From NCBI GenBank assembly GCA_905221605.1, contig CAJNDS010002467.1, positions 84,876-122,512 of the forward strand: a DNA stretch of 37,637 bases, in the 5' to 3' direction. The translations under genes and the position numbers were made by a program. Numbering within the stretch: position 1 is the first letter of the stretch; each line of letters opens with the position of its first letter. Shown piece after piece: positions 9,719 to 18,218 of this stretch. The notes under the pieces were generated by a model that saw only the letters and a list, made by a program, of their open reading frames with translations, did no database searches and was not told the origin of the DNA. This DNA comes from Symbiodinium natans. Lineage: Eukaryota; Sar; Dinophyceae; Suessiales; Symbiodiniaceae.

Positions 9719-10122
9719 GTGCCTATTTGTTATGAAACGAGTTTTAGGCCCCCGTATTGCGTTTTCTGATTTTCTCGGCTTATGCTGTGAGCGATTAAGT
9801 TATGGCTTCGTTGGTGGCGAAATTAGGCGTGCAACGCCAACTGAACTTTCTGTTGGTGTCCATTCTTGACGGGAACCTGCCTCCGGCCCTCTACGCACCG
9901 CCTTTGGCCCAGTATCTTGGGGTCTGAGCGCCTCCACTGCCCGCATCGACCGACCTAAAGCTCCTGCGAAAGCACCTATGAAGCAGCCCATCAAGGCCTC
10001 CCTACAAGCTGTAGGAAGGGGCCCCTTACTGTGTATGAACTGCGGGAAGGCACTTCTGGCGGATAAGTTCATGATACTTGCAACCCACATTTCGGGCCCT
10101 GATGACTCTATCATAGCTCGGG
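9719..10122 (+). CDS. Long exon candidate with one in-frame TGA and a CxxC motif
   Basis: An excellent acceptor (TTTTTCTTTTCTGTTTTAG) opens a single frame of about 134 codons, broken once by TGA at 9867-9869. Before it: MKRVLGPRIAFSDFLGLCCE (Met at 9732). After it: a Lys/Pro-rich stretch and then LLCMNCGKALLADKFM near the end. The CxxC-G arrangement resembles half of a zinc-binding knuckle, but no family is certain. The TGA could be a C-to-T nonsense change of CGA (pseudogene), a selenocysteine codon, or a true stop with the second half belonging to another exon. A possible donor is GTTGGG at 10123. The opposite-strand 104-codon frame is judged to be its shadow. Confidence 0.45.
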
Positions 10123-10466
10123 GTTGGGGGGGGGGGGGGGGCTAAACGCCATAAACCCTGTAAAGACTAAACCATAAACCCCAAACCCGAAACCCTAATC
10201 CAGGGTTTTTCAAAAGAGCCCCTATGCCCTGTGCGAAACCGCCTATGGTCCATGAGTTTACGCGGTGTGGGTGGCCTGTTCCTCCACGGAAAAGCTGCCG
10301 GGGTACCCCCCCCCCCTTACCCCCCCCCCCTCCCTTCGGACAAGAGAACCCCATCCAGCACGCCGCCAGGGTCGGCGGACCCTAAACCCTAAACCCTAAA
10401 CCCTAAACCCTAAACCCTAAACCATCAACCCTAAACCCTAAACCCTAAACCCTAAAGCCAAAGCAG
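10123..10466. repeat. Poly-G/poly-C tracts and CCCTAAA array
   Basis: A G run (10124-10140) and C runs (10307-10330) are followed by CCCTAAA units at 10378-10456. No gene is seen in 10142-10377. Confidence 0.9.
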
Positions 10467-10531
10467 CTTCGGCCAGCCAGGCGGCAGATCTCATTGCCAT
10501 GAACCACTTCGATATGCGCCGGCCTTATTGT
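10467..10531 (+). CDS. Candidate internal exon
   Basis: Between AAAGCAG and TATTGT|GTGGGG the frame reads SASQAADLIAMNHFDMRRPY plus Cys. The frame is open leftwards into the array (AKAA). A CCCTAAA array is on the left and TTTAGGG from 10539 on the right. Unknown family. Confidence 0.45.
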
Positions 10532-10538
10532 GTGGGGT

Positions 10539-10600
10539 GTGGGGTTTAGGGTTTAGGGTTTAGGGTTTAGGGTTTAGGGTTTAGGGTTTAGGGTTTAGGG
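10539..10600. repeat. TTTAGGG telomere-like array merging into a family B element
   Basis: About nine units; the last one forms the AGGG at the tip of the element starting at 10597. Confidence 0.9.
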
Positions 10601-10808
10601 TCCATGTACCTATACCTAGTAGCTGAGTGAGTGCACTTTACACTCTTTGGGATACTATAATCCCCCATAGAGCTGAAAGCGTACACTTTCGTTGGGTGCT
10701 TTGAACTCAGCAAGTAAGTATATAGTATATACTTGGCCCTTAAAGGGGTTCCCCTATAGTAGCTTTAGGGCCCAAGTATATACTATATAGGTACATGGAC
10801 CCTTAGGG
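10597..10808. mobile_element. Family B inverted-repeat element with nested insertion
   Basis: The ends AGGGTCCATGTACCTATA and TATATAGGTACATGGACCCT are inverted repeats. At 212 bp it is about twice the 109 bp of the 14520 copy. The extra 100 bp contains its own inverted words (GCTGAGTGAGTGCAC and GTGCTTTGAACTCAGC), suggesting an element inside an element. Confidence 0.75.
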
Positions 10809-11084
10809 GTTTATAGGGTTTTGGTGTTTAGAGGGTGTAAGGTTTAGGGTTTATGGCTTCAGGTTTTGGAGTCTAAAGCTCAGGGCCTTCAGGTTTTCGG
10901 AGTTTGGAGGTTAGGGCTTCAAGGGCTTCAAGGTCTTGAAGTTACGGTTTAGGGTTTAGGGGACCCTTGGGGTAGCCAGCGCTCCAGACAAACCGCAGAA
11001 CATCCGCCACGGGGGGCCACTCAATGCGGTGAGGGTTCAGGGGTGTGATTGAAGTTGTGGGTTTTGGGGTTCAGGGTTTAGGTT

Positions 11085-11272
11085 CACCCTAACCCTAACC
11101 CTAAACCCTAAACCCTAAACCCTACAGTAAACCCTAAACCCTAAACCCTAAACGGTCTAGGTTCAATCAAGCCTACCCAGGCACGATTGGAGTCATGAAC
11201 CAACCCCTGGAACCTAACCCTAAACCCTAAACCCTAAACCCTAAACCCTAAACCCTAAACCCTAAACCCTAA
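11085..11272. repeat. CCCTAAA arrays
   Basis: Blocks at 11085-11155 and 11216-11272 surround a 60 bp unassigned island. Confidence 0.9.
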
Positions 11273-11279
11273 GCTGTAG

Positions 11280-11352
11280 GATGTGAAGCCGCGGCTTCGG
11301 TCGGACTTCAGACGCCAAAGCCCTCAAGAACAGAACGCAATCCGCGCATCTG
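11280..11352 (+). CDS. Candidate internal exon, frame uncertain
   Basis: CTGTAG precedes and CATCTG|GTCACC follows. Two frames are open: DVKPRLRSDFRRQSPQEQNA and CEAAASVGLQTPKPSRTERN. Its position between CCCTAAA and TTTAGGG blocks supports an exon; the product is unknown. Confidence 0.3.
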
Positions 11353-11417
11353 GTCACCAAAGGGTTTAGGGTTTAGGGTTTAGGGTTTCGGGTTTCGCGT
11401 TTCGGGTTTCGGGTTTC

Positions 11418-11593
11418 GGGTTTTCTTCTTGGGCTTCGGCTGAGCTTTGGAGTCTGGGCCATCACGCATCGGAACTGCGGGGAACGGACTTGGATGGGTG
11501 AGCGTGGCCGGATGTTCGGGATACGCTTCCTCCCGTTTAGCAGACTCTTCAGCGGTCTGGTTGAAAGGCTTCACTGCGTTTACGTTGAGGACC
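11418..11593 (-). CDS. Ambiguous minus-strand coding segment
   Basis: The minus frame contains NAVKPFNQTAEESAKREEAY, then a Pro-rich stretch, and ends with a Lys-rich PKPKKKT. It sits next to a family G element (11590-11696). The + strand is open over the same bases, so this is tentative. Confidence 0.25.
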
Positions 11594-11696
11594 CGGAGTA
11601 GGCCCTTATTTTCTTTCTTAGGGTTGGGGTTCCCTTGGAAGCCCCTTAGAACCCAAAAGGGCATCCTTTTTTTCCTAGGTTACTCCTGGGCTTAGT
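11590..11696 (+). mobile_element. Family G element, complete
   Basis: It starts GACCCGGAGTAGGCCCTTAT, has an internal AAGCCCC...AAAAGGGCATCC segment, and ends TTTTTTTCCTAG then GTTACTCCTGGG. The same ends occur at 2783, 13050, 31107 and 36582. Confidence 0.6.
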
Positions 11697-11886
11697 AATA
11701 TACCCTAGACGACTCTAAGCCCGACAAAGACCCACAGCGAGGTGTTGTAAGTTTAGTAGATCATGCGGGCCCCATATTGCGCTGTCAGCCCTACAATTTT
11801 GCTCACAAGGGTTTAGGGTTTAGGATTTAGGGTTTAGGGTTAAGTTCACAAGCCGGCTAAGTAGGAGCTACGCATAGGTAGCGCAG

Positions 11887-11932
11887 CAAAGAAGGTGGTG
11901 GGGCTGCCCTGCAGGACCTTACCTTCTTGAAG
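11887..11932 (+). CDS. Candidate short exon
   Basis: GGTAGCGCAG| to TTGAAG|GTGAGG gives SKEGGGAALQDLTFLK with a textbook donor. It lies 170 bp upstream of the PARP exon and could belong to the same gene, but that link is unproven. Confidence 0.35.
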
Positions 11933-12064
11933 GTGAGGGGTTTAAGGGTTATGCAGGGGGCGACCTTGGGGCTACTTGAGGTAGGGTTTTGTCGGGTCCT
12001 TGCTAAGTATGGACCCAGAAGAGGGATTCTGAAACGCTTGTTTCTGGCTGAGGGATCCCAAACC

Positions 12065-12100
12065 CTCAACCTTAAACCCTAAACCCTAAACCCTAAACCC
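12065..12100. repeat. CCCTAAA array upstream of the PARP exon
   Basis: Four to five units ending three bases before the exon reading frame becomes clean. Confidence 0.9.
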
Positions 12101-12105
12101 CCTGA

Positions 12106-12201
12106 GCTCAAAAAGATCCTGGTTCCAAGGGCTTTCGCATGCAAGACGGGACTGTTCGGAGCCGGGCTCTACTTTGCCGAGAACTCCTCCAAGAGTGACG
12201 A
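12106..12201 (+). CDS. Exon of a PARP/tankyrase-type ADP-ribosyltransferase catalytic domain
   Basis: The frame reads LKKILVPRAFACKT and then GLFGAGLYFAENSSKSDE. The second string is the family signature around the Tyr of the His-Tyr-Glu triad and is closest to the tankyrase-type version (G-x-FGAGIYFAENSSKS). PARPs transfer ADP-ribose from NAD+ to protein targets. Only this exon of roughly 32 codons is visible; the HGT segment upstream and the Glu segment downstream were not found. The acceptor is probably CTGAG|. The donor is GTGACC at 12202, and without splicing the frame meets TGA at 12203. CCCTAAA repeats lie to the left and TTTAGGG from 12222. Whether the gene is intact cannot be told. 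Confidence 0.85.
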
Positions 12202-12221
12202 GTGACCCAGGGTTGAGGGGG

Positions 12222-12292
12222 GTTTAGGGTTTAGGGTTTAGGGGGTTTGGGGGGTTGGGGGGTTTAGGGTTTAGGGTTTAGGGTTCACTAAG
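12222..12292. repeat. TTTAGGG array downstream of the PARP exon
   Basis: About nine imperfect units with G-rich interruptions (GGGGGTTTGGGGGG). Confidence 0.9.
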
Positions 12293-13989
12293 AAGCCCTA
12301 AGCCCGACCCCTAAACCCTCAACCCTCAACCCTGAACCCTGAACCCCAAGACGGTTTCAGGTGGCTGCTCCTTAAGCACGCACCCTTTCCTGCGTCCTTG
12401 CGGCGATCGTGGTTTGTTTGGCTGCTGTTGTTTTGGGGAGAAGATACAAGAAGCCTTTCTCTGTGTTTGGGGCTTTTTGTTTTGGGTTAAGTAAGGGTTT
12501 CGGTTTAGGGTTTCGAGTTTAGGGTTTAGGGTTTAGGGTTTAGGGTTCTTACATGAGCTGTGTCACGTTACGACACCCCCTCTGTGACCCAGAAAGCCCG
12601 AAACTTTCTAAGGCATCTGGGGCTCGTGGAGGGTTTAGGGTTAAGGGTTTAGGGTTTAGGTTTAGGGTTTAGGATTTAGGGTTTAGGGTTTAGGATTCAA
12701 TCTATCGCGGCCATCATGGGGTGTCCTTCTTCGATTCAAGGAATTGCATTCAATTGAGGGGTATTGACAATAAACCCTCGACCCTAGACCCTAAACCCTG
12801 AACGGGTATTGGAGTCTCTAGGAAATGCTTGCAGCATTTCAGGACTTAGGACTGGGCCCTCAGGTTTGAGGTTTTGCTTTTCTTGTTCGGGCTTGGGTGT
12901 ATGGCTGCAGCTGCTTTGGGTTCAGAGTTTCGGGTTTAGGGTATATTTTGGCGTTTATTAGGGTTTATTACGGTTTGGGGTTTTGCAGGGCCGCAGCTGT
13001 TCTTGCTTGTGAGTCCACAAACATGCCCTAAGCCCTCAAGGCCCCGTCAACCTAGGACCCAGAGTATAGGTTGGGATGTTCCGCCTGATGCTATCAGTCC
13101 TGAATAGGGGTAGTAGAGGCCCCTGTTGCCCCTTGTTTTAGGGAGGGTTCCCTTGTAAGCCCCCTTTTCAACCAGAAAAGGTACGCGTGTTCTTCTTAAG
13201 CTACGCCTGTGTCTATGAACCCTGCTGTGCTGCTGTGAGCCATTTTTCAGCGTAGGCACCATGAAGCTTGAGTTTGACCATGTGCAGCAGTTAGTTCTTC
13301 AGGCCATGTGGGGTCTTTGGGTGTAGGAGATGGTGTTAAAAGCAACAGACGATGGTAGTGTAGATGTAGCTGCATGTATATATATATATATACACATATG
13401 TGTGCTAGACATATGTATGTCTCTTGCGCACCCATCCAAGTTCCCTTGATACGCTTTTGGCCGGGTATTTGGGTGCGTGCAGTTAATTGCTTCATAGGGA
13501 GACTCTGTCATTGCATCGCGCGTGTGCCAGTGGCTGGCCCTGGCCCTAGAAATTGCCTGTAGGGTTTAGGGTTTTGGGTTTTTGGGGTTTGGGGTTTTGG
13601 CTTTAGGGTTACCCATGAGAATGCCGAATGAGATCCTCCAGTCCCAAGATTCAAGGTCTTGCAACGAGGTTTTTCGCATCTCATGTAGGGCTTCTTGGGT
13701 AAAACTGAGACGTTTCCCCGACCGTCGTAAGGATAGACTGGCCTCTGAAACACTTTTTCGCCGCGATGAAAATTCTTCAGCTTTGCCGAGTCATTTGGTA
13801 CAAAGTCCCTCTAGGATTTCATGGCATGGGCACGGGAGGTCTTCCCCCTCTCAGCTGGGCCCTGAAGCCCTAAATCCGGCATTAACGCCACCAAGAGGAA
13901 TTGGGGTAATGGATTGAAAGCAGAGGTTTATGGCTGGGTTTCCTGTTGTAGAGTTGTCGGCACATGTAGCAGAGGTTGGGGGTGTCAGG
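12293..13989. other. Long spacer: arrays, partial elements, TA microsatellite, ambiguous frames
   Basis: TTTAGGG blocks at 12500-12545 and 12634-12696. A family G element (13050-13216) carries a family A arm (from 13073). There is a TATATA/CACATATGTGTG stretch at 13375-13405. The unique block 13612-13920 is open in three frames (a 111-codon ATG frame on +, and two on -), so a gene may lie here but its strand cannot be decided. Confidence 0.4.
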
Positions 13990-14056
13990 GTCTAAACCCT
14001 AAACCCTAAACCCTAAACCCCAAACCCTTGATGCCGGCGGTCAGGCCCTCCTGTAG

Positions 14057-14117
14057 CCTTCAACAACCTCCACTACTGCCATGATCTGGCTAATCCCAAA
14101 GGATCTATGCACCTCTA
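14057..14117 (+). CDS. Candidate exon next to a family D element
   Basis: CCTCCTGTAG precedes a frame reading FNNLHYCHDLANPKGSMHLY, which runs into the tip of a family D element at 14119. CCCTAAA is on the left and TTTAGGG begins at 14161. The minus strand is also open (SFGISQIMAVVEVVEGYRRA), so strand is uncertain. Confidence 0.35.
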
Positions 14118-14118
14118 T

Positions 14119-14297
14119 ACTTGGAGGTTAATGGTACTTGTTTTCCAGTTGTGACTGGGTAGTTTAGGGTTTAGGGTTTAGGGTACCTATGAACCAGGGA
14201 CCAATGATCACTGCACTTCTAACCCACTTATAGGCCCCTAAAGTGCCCCATTTAATATGGTTACAAGTACAGTCGTAATTGGTGAATATGTGCCTCT
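14119..14297. mobile_element. Family D element interrupted by TTTAGGG units
   Basis: It aligns by eye with the complete copy at 31685-31800 (ACTTGGAGGTT ... GGTAC ... TATGAACC ... TACAAGTACAGTCGTAATTGG). Between two GGTAC words (14133-14137 and 14182-14186) lies about 45 bp with three TTTAGGG units that the other copy lacks. Confidence 0.5.
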
Positions 14298-14384
14298 ATG
14301 GTATAGACCTGGGCCTTTACGAGGTTCCTGTGTAGTAGCTATTTGGGCCCAATATACTATATAGCTACATGGACCCTCAGGGGT
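14290..14384. mobile_element. Family B element, diverged copy
   Basis: It has the family core GGGCCTTTACGAGGTTCC and the right end CTATATAGCTACATGGACCC. The left tip is degraded against the neighbouring family D copy. Confidence 0.55.
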
Positions 14385-14445
14385 CTTTGCTACGTAACAT
14401 GTCATCCCATGCACCCCTGCGAACAGAATCTCTTGTCAGGTATAC

Positions 14446-14695
14446 CTGAAGAACCCCCACAGCCTCTTTGTGTTGGTTATTGTCGTCGGTAATCCATCTA
14501 AGATTTTTTCTAGTGATCTCCCTAAGGGTCCATGTACCTATATTGTATATAGTTGGGCCCTAAACTACTATATGGGAACCCCTTTTGAAGGCCAAGTATG
14601 TACTATATAGGTACATGGACCCTTAGGGTCTGTGGTCCAAGCATAGGTCAATGTAGATAGTGCCCTCCATGAGCACCTTACGCCGCAATTCTTTA
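14446..14695 (-). CDS. Minus-strand frame interrupted by a family B element
   Basis: On the minus strand 14695-14632 reads ELRRKVLMEGTIYIDLCLDH and 14516-14446 reads SLEKILDGLPTTITNTKRLW, ending at CAG|GTATAC. Removing the 109 bp element at 14520-14628 with one copy of its 3 bp duplication joins the two in one frame (CLDHR-SLEKIL). For the right-hand part all three + frames contain stops. In the left part a + frame is also open. Product unknown. Confidence 0.4.
14520..14628. mobile_element. Family B inverted-repeat element, complete with 3 bp duplication
   Basis: CCCTAAGGGTCCATGTACC and its exact reverse complement bound 109 bp, flanked by TCT at 14517-14519 and 14629-14631. The tips read CCCTAA/TTAGGG, so they resemble the telomere repeat. 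Confidence 0.85.
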
Positions 14696-14745
14696 GGCTA
14701 ACCTAGGTTTCCCAGGGCTACCCCAGGTGACCCCACCCTGAAGCC

Positions 14746-14868
14746 TAAACCCTAAACCCTAAACCCTAAACCCTAAACCCTAAACCCTAAACCCTAAACC
14801 CTAAACCCTAAACCCTAAACCCTAAACTCTAACCCTAAACCCTAAACCCTAAACCCTAAACCCTGGTT
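14746..14868. repeat. CCCTAAA telomere-like array
   Basis: About 17 units, one CTCTAAC variant. Confidence 0.95.
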
Positions 14869-14902
14869 ACCTAAAGCAAAAATCCCTTTTTTGTCAACGC
14901 AG

Positions 14903-14980
14903 GCGCTTTGCTCCCGATGGGCGGTATCGAGTCAAGCCACGGGCGGGGCAGAGCGTTTGGGGCTTGCACCTGAAGGGCGG
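14903..14980 (+). CDS. Candidate internal exon with strong acceptor
   Basis: CCCTTTTTTGTCAACGCAG precedes RFAPDGRYRVKPRAGQSVWG and LHLKG. The donor is GG|GTTTAG, i.e. the first telomeric unit. Third positions are mostly G/C. CCCTAAA array left, TTTAGGG right. Family unknown. Confidence 0.5.
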
Positions 14981-15220
14981 GTTTAGGATTTAGGGTTTAG
15001 GGTTTAGGGCTTAGGGCTTAGGGCTTGGGGTTTGGGGTTTAGGGTTGAGGGTTTTGGGCTTAGGGTTGCGTGTTTTAATTGGTTTGGAGGGGCTGATTCA
15101 GGGTTGGGGGGCTCATTCGCTCAGGAGCCCTAAAGTCTAGACCTTAAACTCGCTGTTGATGGGTTTAGGGTTTAGGGTTTAGGGTTTAGGGTTTAGGGTT
15201 TAGGGTTTAGGGTTTAGGGT
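14981..15220. repeat. Two TTTAGGG blocks
   Basis: 14981-15065 is degenerate and 15163-15220 has eight perfect units. The island between them (15066-15162) shows nothing convincing. Confidence 0.9.
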
Positions 15221-15865
15221 TGGTGACATGGGGGAGGGCTGGAGGGCTCTAGTAGGTCCTGAGGCTCCATTTTTGCCGACTTCTCGTACGCATGGTTTAT
15301 TTTTTTTCAGTAGGTATAGCTGGGGGGGCCCAGGTGTATACTCCTACACTTCCTAACTACACCCTAAATGCTAGTCCCTGAAAACTCTAAAAACCCAAAC
15401 CCTTAAATCCTTGCGTTTCAGGACATGTGCCTTTCCCGGAGGGTTTAGAGGTTAGGGTTTTCGGAATACCCTAAACCCCCTTCAAAAGACAGCCTCAGCT
15501 CTGCAGTGGCCAGGGGCCAGCCCGTTCCATCATACGTCCGCGCGACGGCCGCTGAGCCAGCGTTTGGGGTTTAGGGTTTGGGGTTTAGGGTTTAGGGTTT
15601 AGGGTGCAGGTTCTGTGTTTCGGGGTTTGGCATTATGGGCTTAGCATTTGCCAGGGTTTATGCGTATGAGTTCAGGGGCTGGGGGGGATTTATTGTGGCT
15701 TGTTTACTGTTTGGGGCTTCGAGTTCTCGGGTTTAGGCTTTCGGGTTTCATAGGTTCAGGGTTGTGGGCGTGTTGCGGCTAAAAGGTTGTGAGGCCTGAT
15801 GGCTTCAGGGTAACGGACCTGTACGAGGTCAGGACGGTCAGGGTGTTGAGGCCCTCAACCTAAGC
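15221..15865. other. Spacer with weak exon-like islands
   Basis: 15494-15570 lies between CCCTAAACC and TTTAGGG repeats and is open as VARGQPVPSYVRATAAEPAF. 15232-15295 is open on both strands. A strong acceptor-like TTTATTTTTTTTCAG sits at 15310. None can be assigned firmly. Confidence 0.35.
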
Positions 15866-15892
15866 CCTAAACCCTAAACCCTAAACATTAAG

Positions 15893-16002
15893 GTTTCTTC
15901 CACGGCACCCATTGCGGCATCGCCTCTTGCGGGAGAACTTTGACAAGCAAAGACCCAGCATTTGTCTTGAGATGGGGAGATGCCGCACGCTATCACTCAT
16001 GA
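15893..16002 (+). CDS. Candidate terminal exon
   Basis: After ACATTAAG the frame reads FFHGTHCGIASCGRTLTSKD, then PAFVLRWGDAARYHS and TGA at 16000-16002, with good G/C third-position bias. The stop codon lies inside a 14 bp word that is duplicated on the far side of the adjoining TTTAGGG array. CCCTAAA repeats are on the left. The HGT string recalls ADP-ribosyltransferases but is too short to use. Confidence 0.45.
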
Positions 16003-16004
16003 GA

Positions 16005-16058
16005 TAGGGTTTAGGGTTTAGGGTTTAGGGTTTAGGGTTTAGGGTTTAGGGTATCAGG
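16005..16058. repeat. TTTAGGG array flanked by a 14 bp direct repeat
   Basis: About seven units lie between TATCACTCATGAGA at 15991-16004 and the same 14 bp at 16059-16072, the pattern expected of an insertion with target duplication. Confidence 0.9.
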
Positions 16059-16090
16059 TATCACTCATGAGACGAGGAGCTGGTGGGCTT

Positions 16091-16183
16091 GCTTGGGAGC
16101 GCTGTTTAACTCAATGAGTCTACTTCGTATCCCTAGAAGCCTTGCTATAATCTACGTACTAAGTCAAAAAGGCTTCCACGCAG
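16091..16183. mobile_element. Family E inverted-repeat element, diverged
   Basis: It has the right end ACTAAGTCAAAAAGGCTTCC and a core CCTAGAAGCC...ATAATC like the copies at 31552 and 33490. The left end is weak. Confidence 0.5.
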
Positions 16184-16402
16184 GGCTTAAGCGGTTAAAC
16201 GGTTAAGATGTAGGAGGGCTTGTAGAACGGCTGGCTGAGCCAAAGCAAAGCGTGAACAAATCCTAAAGCCTCAAGGAAACTCCAGTCCCCTCCCATCTCA
16301 AGGCCAAGAATCACTGCACCCCAGAATTTCATTTTAGGGTTTAGGGTTTGGGGTCCCTACCCTAAACCGGCTGCTCATCCCAGTTTAAGGTTCGGTTTGT
16401 AG

Positions 16403-16442
16403 AGTCCGGACCAAGATTGTTCTGGAGGCCACCGGACCTCGA
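16403..16442 (+). CDS. Candidate 40 bp exon with consensus donor
   Basis: GGTTTGTAG| precedes and CCTCGA|GTAAGA follows. The likely frame reads VRTKIVLEATGPR. A TTTAGGG block follows at 16482. The shortness makes the call tentative. Confidence 0.35.
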
Positions 16443-16481
16443 GTAAGAGCAAAAAGGAACCTCCCCTCATTCTCTGTTTTA

Positions 16482-17209
16482 GGGTTTAGGGTTTAGGGTT
16501 TAGGGTTTAGGTGTCCTTATAAGCCCCTGTATGCCAAGAAGGTCACCTACTTTTTTGGGTTACTCTAGGGTCTAGGCGAAGAAGGAGTGTATCTCTACTG
16601 CATGACTAGTTACCAACACTATCCCCTGAAGATTGTACGTTTTTTATGCAATAAACTACCCAAGCCCCTCATATTTTGATTTTGTAACTGCATAAAATGC
16701 CATTCAAAAGATGCAGGCCCCTTATATACCTGTAGGCATTTTTGCATCACAAGATGATGTTGCAAACCGGCAAAGGCTTGCACGGGTTCAGGTATTCGAG
16801 TCAAACGCGAGCCCCCCTTTTATGAAGGCCTGTAGGGTTCTGGGTTGTGAAACCCTAAACCCTAAACCCTAAACCCTAAACCCTAAACCCTAAACTCATA
16901 TAGTTTAACGAACGTGCAACTATTTCCTAATGAAGGCGGAGCTCAAGGCAGCCCTCGAAGTCGCTTTTGAGTCCTCAAACCCCTAAACCGTCGGCCACAA
17001 GCCCAAGCGCTAAGCCCGACACTTTGCACCCTCTGTGCCTGGCGGAAAGAAGCAAAAGGCTTTCCCAAAGCCCAGGACTGAATTCTCCCCGCGCCCCTGC
17101 CTACCATATATTATGTGTGTGTCGGTCGTAGGTTACACACTACGCTGCCAGTTTTGCACAAGCCGAGGTGTCGCTCAACGCCCCGGCCTCGTCGCAAGAG
17201 TTTGGGCAC
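16482..17209. other. TTTAGGG block, spacer, CCCTAAA array, weak coding islands
   Basis: TTTAGGG at 16482-16512 and CCCTAAA at 16849-16895. At 16930 an ATG opens MKAELKAALEVAFESSNP before a stop, which could be a first or short exon. A 62-codon frame at 17035-17223 is unconvincing. Confidence 0.4.
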
Positions 17210-17340
17210 ACCCTAAACCCTAAACACTAAACCCTAAGCCCTAAGCCCTAAGCCCTAAGTCCTAAACCCTACACCCTAAACCCTAAACCCTAAACCCTAA
17301 ACCCTAGACCCTAGACCCTAAACCCTAAACCCTGAACCCT
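17210..17340. repeat. CCCTAAA array with CCCTAAG variants
   Basis: About 18 units; five consecutive ones are CCCTAAG or CCTAAGT. C and A runs follow at 17474-17505. Confidence 0.95.
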
Positions 17341-17772
17341 AACACTTCGGAGGATCTGGGGGTCCGGGACCTACAGGAAGTTTAAGGTTTACGCTCCCGG
17401 AGTCAGGAATCGAAAGCCTTTGAATGAAGCCCTACACCTCAAAACCTCTAAAACCTAAAGCCCTGAACCCTACCCCCCCCCCCCCCCCAAAAAAAAAAAA
17501 AAAACACAATAAAATAAAACACGCTTTCTGTTGGTTAGTAGGGAATGGGAGACTGAGGTACCCTACAGAACCCCTTAAAGGGTATCCAGCTCCAGGCACA
17601 AGGCTTGGAGGGTTGTAGGCAGAGAGCTTAGTGCTGCCCTACTCAACACCCCCCCCCCCCCCCCCCCCCCGCCAATTGGGAGTTTAGTGTTTAGGTTTAC
17701 GTGATATAGGGTTGAAGGAACAATGAGACAACCTAAACAGCTACCACATGCAGCGCCTGCCTGTCTCTACAG

Positions 17773-17846
17773 CATGTCACGAATGCATCGAATGGGCCGT
17801 TTGTAACTTCAGTGGTCAGGACCTTGGAAGAGTTGAGTGTTCATGA
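17773..17846 (+). CDS. Candidate terminal exon, Cys-rich
   Basis: The acceptor TGCCTGTCTCTACAG is followed by CHECIEWAVCNFSGQDLGRV, then ECS and TGA at 17844. A second acceptor inside (TTGTAACTTCAG) would open another frame (VRTLEELSVHDAQTQTK). Which is used cannot be decided. Degenerate CCCTAAA follows at 17870. Confidence 0.4.
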
Positions 17847-18094
17847 TGCCCAAACCCAGACAAAGGAAAACTAAACCCTAAACCCTACAACCTCAACCCT
17901 TGAGTCGTGTTTGTTTTCGTTGCATTGGGTGATTCGGTCTTGAGGCTTTGTAGGGCTTAGGGTGGAGACAGCATAGACTAGAGTACTCTGCCCCTAAACC
18001 GTAAGCCCTTAAACCCTCCCTAAACCCTAGCCCTAAGACCCAAAACGCTAAACCCTACACCCTAAACCCTAGCCCTAAACCCTTAAACCCTAAC

Positions 18095-18182
18095 AACCCC
18101 TCTATGCACCTCCTCAAGGTCTACGACGTGGACACCTCCACTGAGATCTACTTCTTGAACGGAATGTCCCGAGCTCATAAGG
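18095..18182 (+). CDS. Candidate exon, unknown protein
   Basis: The frame reads PSMHLLKVYDVDTSTEIYFL and then NGMSRAH, with very strong G/C third-position bias. The acceptor may be CTCAAG| at 18118 (starting VYDVD) and the donor AAGG|GTGCTA at 18183. CCCTAAA repeats lie to the left and TTTAGGG from 18249. Family not recognised. Confidence 0.5.
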
Positions 18183-18218
18183 GTGCTAGCTCATAAGGAT
18201 GAAACCTGCTCCTCGATC

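Noticed and set aside
9800-10114. 104-codon ATG frame on the minus strand
   Set aside because: It lies opposite the better-supported + frame, which has a very strong acceptor and a CxxC motif. The minus frame has no motif.
13582-13917. 111-codon ATG frame on +
   Set aside because: Two minus-strand frames over the same bases look equally protein-like, and the frame starts within TTTAGGG-type repeats. No splice sites support it, so it is only mentioned in the spacer entry.
14418-14445. 28-29 bp minus-strand intron (GTATAC to TTCGCAG) between two open pieces
   Set aside because: The boundaries look good, but it is shorter than any well-supported spliceosomal intron length I could rely on, and CAGGTATACCTG is a palindrome that gives signals on both strands.
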